Positions 59,001 to 64,000 of a stretch of 64,000 bases of DNA are shown piece by piece (positions within the stretch are counted from its first letter, which is position 1; each line of letters starts with the position of its first letter). The position numbers and the translations under genes are program-made. The notes under the pieces are model-generated. The model did no database searches and was not told where the DNA came from. It saw only the letters and a list, made by a program, of their open reading frames with translations. The DNA is from Ascaphus truei (taxonomy: Eukaryota; Chordata; Amphibia; Anura; Ascaphidae), in assembly GCA_036426205.1 (NCBI GenBank), contig CM071570.1, positions 71,870,228-71,934,227 on the forward strand, written 5' to 3'.

Positions 59001-62000
59001 AATAGAACTTGAAAATAAAGGTGCATTTGCTCCTTGGACCGATTGAGCCAATGACCATTACATGTTTACAAAAGTTATATTTTTATTTCCAAAGAAACAA
59101 AATAGCACCCCAATCTTTTATTGAAGCATGGTTGTATTTGTTTAAGAAAGCCAGGTAGGTGGTTCTACAAAGTGTCTATCAGCTAAGAGGGATGGCTCCT
59201 TTAATACCCAAGAAACTACTTTGCCAGAGTATACATGCTGGACCATACTTCCGCCCTAATCTCTCTCACAATGAAAGCAAAAGAAAGCAGACTGCCAAGC
59301 AGTAAAGCCTGCAGTGCCAGAGGGGCCAGAACGCATTGCGAAGCCATGGGATGGCTCAACTAGAGAAAATTAGTATGATCTACTGTTTAGAAACAGGGCT
59401 CGCTCGACTTAATATAAAACATGCAATTCCGCTTTAATCTTTTGGATTGAAATGAGATGAACCCTTGCCGAGTGCCGGAGGGGTTGCGGTGCCCGAGTGG
59501 CATAGCCCCCCCACACCCCCCCGACAGCCACTTTGCAGGAAACGGAAAAGTAATCCTCATCCGCTTCCTCACTCAATGGAAATGGAGGACACGATCTAGC
59601 CGAGACAAAACAAGCCCTTTGAGCATGGTTTACTCACTGGGTCATGGGGCCCCCGGAGGGCCAGACCCCATAACGTAGTGGCCAAGTTTTCGGGCACTTA
59701 AAGGGTCATAATCAGCAAGGAATGGAAGTCAAATAAAATAGCTTACTTACCGGTTTTGTGCCCAGTTCAAACTCTGTAAAAAGTTCAGTAATATTTTCAA
59801 AATCAGAAGCGAAAGGCGCATAATGGAACGGGAAGAACCACTTCCACGAAGCACAGCCCTATTAATATAAAACCACGCACATTATTTTTACATTATTAAA
59901 ACAAAGTCCTTCAGAAAACATTTGTATGCAAGTTTTTTTAAAGGCTAGTTTAATGTATTTGAAACTTTCAGTGTGTGTTCAAGATGAGACTGTATCAATC
60001 TGTACAATGTCCAATGGTTTTGTCCATAACTAAGCTCAGACAATCATGAAACTAGCATTATTATTTTTTTTCAAACCAAAAAAAAAAAAACCCCAGCTTT
60101 AAAGAAGTGGCACAATGGCAAAGCATTACACTGCACACTACTGTAACAATTCAATTTCTAAGGGACAATCAGGAATTTGTAACTTATACCCTGATTTAGC
60201 TGGGTGAAAGGAAATATATTGCAACATACACAAACACCAGATACCTTCTGCTTAATATATTGTAACACTGTTGATACAAGCAGTTTTTAATGAAATGCGC
60301 TTTGTGATCGTTTTCAGAAACGCAACAGGATTTTCAACTGCAATTACCAATGCCCACTACTAAATTATATTGGCGATCTGTGACTGGAAAGCAAAGACAC
60401 CAAATCAGTAAGGCTAATGCCCCGGTCACGGCCCTGTAATGCGCGCCCGCGCTTTTGGCTGCGCGTTCCGGCGATTCCCCAGTCTGCAGCTCACTGCAGG
60501 AGCAGAGACCAGGGGGGCGTGGCAGAGGAGTGACGGGGGCGCGGCCATGACGTCACCCGGCAGGTTCGCCCTCATTGGCTGAACCGCCGGGGGGCGTGCC
60601 TAGCCGCTCGACGCGAGTTCCTGCTCTCAATTCTATTGAGAGCAGGAGTAGCTCTCGCGCGAGCGCTGTGGCCCCCCCCTCGCAGCGGGCCCAGCGCCAT
60701 TTCGGGGAGGGCTCTCGTGAGCGCAGCGTTCGCCACAGCGGACGCTGTAGCAGGCAGCGGGGGCAAGGCCTAACATGCCGCAGATAATCTTACCCATCCA
60801 AAAATATGCTGCAACACAATGGAACTGAGCACCTAGAGCACAGTCCTATACAACGCCTTAGAAGCTTGATTAAATAGTAATAAAAGTTATTCTGCATAGT
60901 ATCGATTACTCCAGAGGAATATAAAGGAAATTAGATTGCTTTTTGGGTACGCAGTGAGGAATATCATGTTTAATTCTTTTAAAATGCTTTTATTTTGTAT
61001 AAGTTCTGTCAATAATAGCAATTCTTTTGTTTAGTTCTACTTGGTATTTCCAATCCCAACAACCCCCCCCCCACACCGCACCCCATGGTACCATCACACA
61101 TAGCAGGAAATAGGGGCATTATACCATTTGCATTTACTTTTTTCATCCTGACCTCTTTGTGGAATCGTCCAGTCATTTTTTATTTTGCTAAGATACTGGT
61201 GAAGGAAACCACTTTTTGGAAACCTTGCAAAAAAGCCTTCATTTGCTTTCACTTTCCTTCCCCAGGCGGGTACAGGGCCTACTTTGTTGTATTTCAATAC
61301 ATCAACTAAAGCTACTCATAGATTCACTAGTATGCACAGAGCTGGCAAAACATACATTTTTAAATTCTTCAAATTTTAGACCGTCGAGGTTTTTGAAAGA
61401 TCTGTGAACATTGTTACCTCTAGGAAGAGCTTTGCCCACTTAAGGTATCACAACCTACAACATAGACTTCCCAAAAGGACCAAAAGAACTACCACAACGT
61501 TGCACACACAAAACCAAGAAGTACTTTAGAAATGTAGCATATCGTGTAACTTCTAAATCACTTGTTATTCTGCTTCCCACAGTGGAGATATCAACCTCAA
61601 TTGTAAACATTTTATTACTACACCTATGTTAACGTGGAACTGCACCATTAACATGTAGAAAGAATATACACCGGAAAAGCTACTGTGCCACTGGTTACTT
61701 AATGGATGAAAGGATTTCCCAAACCAGATACAGTCAAATGCACTATTCTCTCCAAACACAAAAAGGTTTAGCCTTCAGCGGTACAATCACGCCATGTGTG
61801 TAACTAATCTCTTGCCAGTCTGGCATCTCAATTATCAAAAGATTTATTAGACAGATCACTTCATGTAACGTCACAATATTGTGGGACAAGGATTGAACGT
61901 TCATTTGGCAGCCTGACAAAACTTCATTAAATCATTTCAGTTCTGCTTTTTACATTCCTCTCACATGAGGCAAATGGCTTCAAGCAAATATTCAGGGACA

Positions 62001-62284
62001 TGAATGCAGCACTAACAAAACTGGGTTCACAAGCTGAATATCTCACCAGTCTGCATATCCTAAGCAGTTAAACATAATAGGTGGGACACTGGTGCCATGG
62101 AACGTTTAGTCAGCAAACAGGAACACATTAGCAATGCAAGTTGTGTACCTGGTAATAATATCTTAGAACCCAGCAAAGACCTTCAACATACGACTGTACA
62201 ACTTTACGACGGAATTTCTCATCTGAGGCATCAACATCGAATTTGTTCTTATAATACCGTTGTTTCCAACCATCTTCCCATAAC
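43963..62284 (-). CDS. XRN2: XRN2 5'-3' exoribonuclease 2, last 14 coding exons
   Basis: Spliced minus-strand sequence gives 434 residues to the stop at 43963, collinear with roughly the second half of vertebrate XRN2 (about 950 residues). XRN2 is the nuclear enzyme that degrades 5'-monophosphate RNA. It drives torpedo termination of RNA polymerase II and trims rRNA and snoRNA. The exons start within the second conserved region ([45 protein letters not shown]) and continue through [20 protein letters not shown], the [16 protein letters not shown] block and the Gly/Gln/Arg-rich tail ending [11 protein letters not shown]. The catalytic acidic residues lie in upstream exons beyond 64000. All introns are GT-AG and phases join without a break. 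No damage is seen, so the gene is probably functional. Confidence 0.96.
44547..44664 (-). CDS. XRN2: XRN2 exon
   Basis: 118 bases: (R)[36 protein letters not shown], low-complexity tail. Acceptor TCAACAG, donor GTAAAT. Confidence 0.95.
44665..46656 (-). other. XRN2 intron, about 2 kb
   Basis: AT-rich, no recognised repeat. GT-AG. Confidence 0.8.
46657..46717 (-). CDS. XRN2: XRN2 exon
   Basis: 61 bases: (N)[19 protein letters not shown] plus two bases, matching human NMRPQDSWRGPPPLF. Acceptor CCTGTAG, donor GTAAGA. Confidence 0.95.
46718..49184 (-). other. XRN2 intron, about 2.5 kb
   Basis: AT-rich, no recognised repeat or small RNA. The paired open frames at 48274-48583 on both strands are not exon-like. 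Confidence 0.75.
49185..49318 (-). CDS. XRN2: XRN2 exon
   Basis: 134 bases: (G)[34 protein letters not shown] plus one base. It is reached across a 5.26 kb intron, the largest in the window. Acceptor TTTTTCAG, donor GTAAGT. Confidence 0.95.
50622..51393. repeat. Long inverted repeat enclosing a MITE
   Basis: Arms 50622-50796 and 51195-51393 are inverted copies with gaps ('ggctcatcccaaaagcaaat' against 'atttgctttttggatgagcc'; 'atcatatgggaaa' against 'tttcccatatgat'). The centre holds the TTA-flanked GC-rich MITE starting at 50915. Confidence 0.75.
50915..51165. mobile_element. GC-rich MITE, copy 2 (right end lost)
   Basis: It starts GGCCGCGTCCATGC after TTA (50912-50914). CCAAT at 51052-51056 and TGATGTCA at 51075-51082 place it in the same family as 570, 57572 and 60412. 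No inverted right end is visible before the flanking arm, so the copy is truncated. Confidence 0.65.
51841..52035. mobile_element. Hairpin MITE
   Basis: Arms 51898-51940 and 51963-52009 pair ('catgaccacta' against 'tagtggtcatg'; 'gtgagtattctca' against 'tgagaatactcac'). The outer part shows the 'ttaaacccttt.gccaaag' word shared with about 4010 and 465. Confidence 0.7.
52140..52700. repeat. CpG-rich degenerate repeat
   Basis: At least five imperfect units of 'gacatgcggcggcg..agcc..ggcgccgctcc' at about 52151, 52225, 52416, 52557 and 52663. It is a CpG-rich island by composition, but repeat-built and intronic. The minus-strand frame 52547-52026 is an artefact of it. Confidence 0.65.
52824..52957. 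repeat. 59-base tandem repeat
   Basis: 'ctctgcctgtctgtgagggg' begins at 52824, 52883 and 52942, exact 59-base steps, nearly identical units. The third unit is cut by a poly-G run. Confidence 0.9.
52958..52983. repeat. Poly-G tract (26)
   Basis: 26 uninterrupted G; a second 11-base run at 53050-53060. Confidence 0.95.
53100..54160. repeat. CA-rich satellite with 24-base minisatellite
   Basis: About 1 kb of degenerate CACA with interspersed 'ctgactgacacacatgcaca'. At about 54030-54140 three to four near-perfect 24-base units occur (ctctctgactg then acacacatacata). Cys/Val-rich open frames on the minus strand are by-products. Confidence 0.9.
54173..54236. repeat. Hairpin
   Basis: 'gcacgcgcgttataagtaaa' pairs with 'ttcacttactatgcgcgtgc' around a short loop. 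It contains the right end of the putative 2.2 kb element. Confidence 0.6.
54583..54717 (-). CDS. XRN2: XRN2 exon
   Basis: 135 bases: [44 protein letters not shown] plus two bases. It matches the human KPSDWEK...FRTLGH segment. Acceptor TATGTAG, donor GTACGT. Confidence 0.95.
54829..54897 (-). CDS. XRN2: XRN2 exon
   Basis: 69 bases: (S)[22 protein letters not shown] plus two bases. Acceptor TTTTTAG, donor GTAAGT. Confidence 0.95.
55096..55152 (-). CDS. XRN2: XRN2 exon (short)
   Basis: 57 bases: completes Gln, then [18 protein letters not shown] plus two bases. Acceptor after a T run (TTTTTTTAG), donor GTAAGT. Confidence 0.95.
   Translation of the reverse strand, partial: DCVFSCSNVTGSVTELCY
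55364..55675. mobile_element. hAT-like MITE, copy 2
   Basis: Element 55372-55667 (296 bases) in an XRN2 intron. Ends CAGGGGTGCGTGG and TTTGCGCACCCCTG. The left flank CTCTAGAG is the classic hAT target form; the right flank CTTTACGG agrees at five of eight. Interior segments match the copy at 24939 in inverse orientation ('acagaggcc', 'ggcaac'). Confidence 0.72.
56297..56376 (-). CDS. XRN2: XRN2 exon
   Basis: 80 bases: [26 protein letters not shown] plus two bases. Acceptor TTTTTGCAG, donor GTAAGT. Confidence 0.95.
56654..56751 (-). CDS. XRN2: XRN2 exon
   Basis: 98 bases: completes Ala, then [32 protein letters not shown]. Acceptor TACTAG, donor GTACGT. Confidence 0.96.
57288..57371 (-). CDS. 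XRN2: XRN2 exon
   Basis: 84 bases: (G)[27 protein letters not shown] plus one base. Acceptor TTTCAG, donor GTAAAA. Confidence 0.96.
57569..57895. mobile_element. GC-rich MITE with TAA duplication, copy 3
   Basis: Element 57572-57892 (321 bases) with TAA on both sides. Ends GGCCGAGTCCAGGGTCA and TGACTGCAGC-type inward sequence closing with TGGACTCAGCC. CCAAT at 57764-57768 and TGACGTCA at 57787-57794. Located in an XRN2 intron. Confidence 0.82.
57896..58517 (-). other. XRN2 intron, no feature except a C run
   Basis: Contains a 17-base C tract at 58146-58162. Nothing else recognised. Confidence 0.6.
58518..58590 (-). CDS. XRN2: XRN2 exon
   Basis: 73 bases: [20 protein letters not shown].. 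then FAWQ plus one base. The acceptor is TAATATAG and its pyrimidine tract includes a run of 12 C (plus-strand G run 58599-58610). Confidence 0.95.
58754..58843 (-). CDS. XRN2: XRN2 exon
   Basis: 90 bases, 30 codons: [12 protein letters not shown]...WRTLMSDP. Acceptor TCTCAG, donor GTACGT. Confidence 0.96.
58844..59750 (-). other. XRN2 intron, about 0.9 kb
   Basis: A GC-richer patch at 59440-59690 has small open frames on both strands but no family resemblance and no exon-like splice pattern. Confidence 0.6.
59751..59858 (-). CDS. XRN2: XRN2 exon
   Basis: 108 bases, phase 0 at both ends, 36 codons: [16 protein letters not shown]...ELGTKP. Acceptor TTAATAG, donor GTAAGT. Human has YY where this has FF. 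Confidence 0.96.
60409..60773. mobile_element. GC-rich MITE with TAA duplication, copy 4 (reverse orientation)
   Basis: Element 60412-60770 (359 bases) with TAA on both sides. Ends GGCTAATGCCCC and GGGGCAAGGCC. It runs opposite to copy 1: reverse-strand CCAAT at 60578-60574 and TGACGTCA at 60548-60555. The hairpin 'cctgctctcaattc' against 'attgagagcagg' (60619-60647) is shared with copy 1. It lies in an XRN2 intron. Confidence 0.85.
60774..62148 (-). other. XRN2 intron remainder
   Basis: About 1.4 kb, AT-rich; no feature recognised. Confidence 0.6.
62149..62284 (-). CDS. XRN2: XRN2 exon (first in window)
   Basis: 136 bases. One base completes the preceding Arg codon, then 45 codons [12 protein letters not shown]...VLRYYYQ. 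Acceptor CTGTAG, donor CAG|GTACAC. It is the core of the second conserved region. Confidence 0.96.
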
Positions 62285-62382
62285 CTACAGTGAGAAAGAA
62301 ACAAATCACAAACTCCTTTAGTACTTAGTGGCAATCCATGACAGATTTTTTTTGTGAAAATTGTTCTATTGCATTTAAGAAA

Positions 62383-62740
62383 AGGGTTTCTGGAGCTGAA
62401 CCCCATTAATTTCAACTCTGGGGACCCCCTGCTTCCTGAGATACTTACCTCCAAAGTGGGAGCCGGTAGCCACTCTCCTCAGCTATCAGGGTTCACAATA
62501 TGTCCACTATTTAAAGATTTTGCCCCTGCGGACCAAAAGGAAGCAGTGACGTTATCGGTGCACCTTCCCATTGGTTCGTGTGATGTAGGCACTTTAAACT
62601 AACGCCCTGCATGCTCAGCCGGAGCAGCTACCGGCACAGACTCTGGAGGCAAGTATCTCCGGAAGAAGGGGGTCCTCAGAGATGAAATCAATGGGGCTCA
62701 GCTGTGGAGATTTTACATTCCTATTTGCATCTTTATTATA
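62383..62740. mobile_element. Foldback (MITE-like) element, copy D
   Basis: Left arm 'ggagctgaaccccattaatt'..'cctgagatacttacctcc' pairs with right arm 'ggcaagtatctccgg'..'aatggggctcag', about 90 bases per arm around a 150-base centre. It shares the 'ggggaccccctgcttcc' word with copies A and E. Confidence 0.75.
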
Positions 62741-63427
62741 TACTTCATTGTTAAATCCTCCTACAGTTTTCCGTTTCAGAGATATATCCATGTGAGGATG
62801 TTTGTTGCAGTTAATTCTAACTTTCAGCATTGCTGCAAGACTCGAACCTATTCACCACATATTTGCACCAGCTGCAACATTGCTTCTTCAGCTATACATG
62901 ACGCCCCCTTAAATAATGTATCAGCAAATATGTCATTGTATGCATCAATTCATAAACGTCAGTGAACAGGCTATTTGCCAGATTTATTTCACTTTATTGA
63001 AATGCAAATATGTTGTGAGAGACTGGAACTAAATAGACAAATACAATTATTATTATTTTTTACCAATTCTTCTTACAATAGTTCAGGTCATTAAGAGAAA
63101 GACTTCAAAATGATAGAACAGAGATCCTGTAGTCTAAATGTGGTATACTGGCCAAGATGATTAATTTATGTTATGCTACAAAATGCTCAAGAGCTAAGTC
63201 ATCTATTAATTAGAGCAATATGTTTCAACTCTCTCCTTGAGGGGAATCCCAGCTGGGCCATGTTTTGGGGATAACCAAGCAACTGCTTATAAGCAATTTG
63301 CGCTCATGTTTGTTAATGCCTTAGTCATTGCTAAAATCTGGTTTGCCTGGTGTTCCCTGAAGAGACATGAATACAGCTGCCTTAAGGAAACTACACAGCC
63401 ATTCATTCAACAAGTTTTCAATACATT

Positions 63428-63515
63428 GAGATTATATATAGAGATAATAGATATAGAGATTATATATATATAGAGATAGAGAGATAGAGATCTCTATCTC
63501 TCTATCTATATATAC
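63428..63515. repeat. Palindromic (GATA/TATC)n microsatellite
   Basis: AT and GATA-type repeats arranged as a palindrome centred on AGATCT at about 63488-63493, with arms of about 25 bases. Confidence 0.85.
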
Positions 63516-63884
63516 AGTGTATCCACTGGGGAGAATAAAGGATTTGATGTTTGCAAGCCACACTTGTATCCAGTCAATGAGTATGACAAGTTTTAGTGAG
63601 AAAGCAGAAAGCGTTCTGAACACTTCCTACTTCTAAAAAAAAAAAAAAAAACAACAACAATTTTCAAGCTTTATTTCTCCAATATCCCAAGTCATTACAT
63701 GAAACAATCTAATATGTGGAACACCTTAAAATGCCAGAACAGTAAGACTGCACTTATCGCTTTTACACATTAACCCGTACGCTGCTAGGGGGCCTTCAAA
63801 CAATTGGTTTTGGATTCTAATTGAGTCGGTGTTCCTCAACTATACTAGTGCTGTTAAAAAGGAGCAATCCAGGCAGTATTTCAT

Positions 63885-64000
63885 TTTTAATTTATAGAGG
63901 ATGGGGGATCTCTGGAGCTAAACCCCATTAATTGCAGCCAACAGGAACCCCCTGCTTCCAGAGATAGTTGCCTCTGAAGGGTGTGCCGTATCTTTGCAGT
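63885..64000. mobile_element. Foldback element, copy E (cut by window end)
   Basis: 'ctggagctaaaccccattaa' at 63913 and 'aaccccctgcttcc' repeat the left arm of copy D. The right arm would lie beyond 64000. Confidence 0.65.

Larger units (their letters stand above)
62285..64000 (-). other. XRN2 intron, upstream part of window
   Basis: The exon that would encode the preceding SDSEPE-type acidic stretch and NVR is not found here, so the intron continues past 64000. It holds two foldback elements and a short palindromic microsatellite. Confidence 0.7.

Noticed and set aside
62354..62602. Additional XRN2-linked exon
   Set aside because: The sequence belongs to a foldback element seen elsewhere in the window, and no XRN2 residues are encoded.

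Overview
The window is vertebrate nuclear DNA, most likely from a frog. It holds two intron-containing protein genes in tail-to-tail orientation: a complete NKX2-4 homeobox gene (+, 36296-37575, two exons) and the 3' part of XRN2, the nuclear 5'-3' exoribonuclease (-, 14 coding exons from 62284 down to the stop at 43963; earlier exons lie beyond 64000). The same convergent pair is adjacent on human chromosome 20p11 (established knowledge), so this is conserved synteny. The frog assignment is inference. It rests on the transposon mix (Tx1/L1-type and CR1-type LINEs, a Penelope-like element, a gamma-type endogenous retrovirus, many GC-rich MITEs and foldback elements) and on a CR1 3' end and flank motifs that I associate with anuran genomes. 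No species can be named from the sequence alone.

Layout. 1-7280: intergenic, with a TAA-flanked GC-rich MITE (570-1205), an 82-bp direct-repeat pair, a foldback element, poly-C tracts and a 52-bp minisatellite. 7282-10094: a gutted endogenous retrovirus. 10392-15885: a LINE of the L1/Tx1 group with a nearly open ORF2. 17960-21335: an old LINE split by a DNA transposon that itself carries a younger 5'-truncated LINE. 21590-24700: Penelope-like sequence in two orientations, one part split by a CR1-type LINE. 24900-30200: short DNA elements, long inverted repeats and microsatellites. 30200-43400: a transposon-poor domain around NKX2-4. 43400-64000: XRN2 exons, with introns that host MITEs, a GC/CA-rich repeat block and hairpins.

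The two genes are not expected to act in one pathway. NKX2-4 is a developmental transcription factor and XRN2 a housekeeping RNA-degrading enzyme. Everything else is repeat sequence or sequence in which I see nothing. I found no tRNA, rRNA or CRISPR array. I did not find a convincing undescribed system. The most interesting leads are a MITE family that carries a CCAAT box and a CRE-like octamer at a fixed 23-base offset in four copies, a three-level transposon nest with readable target duplications, and two similarly built long inverted repeats that each enclose a DNA transposon.
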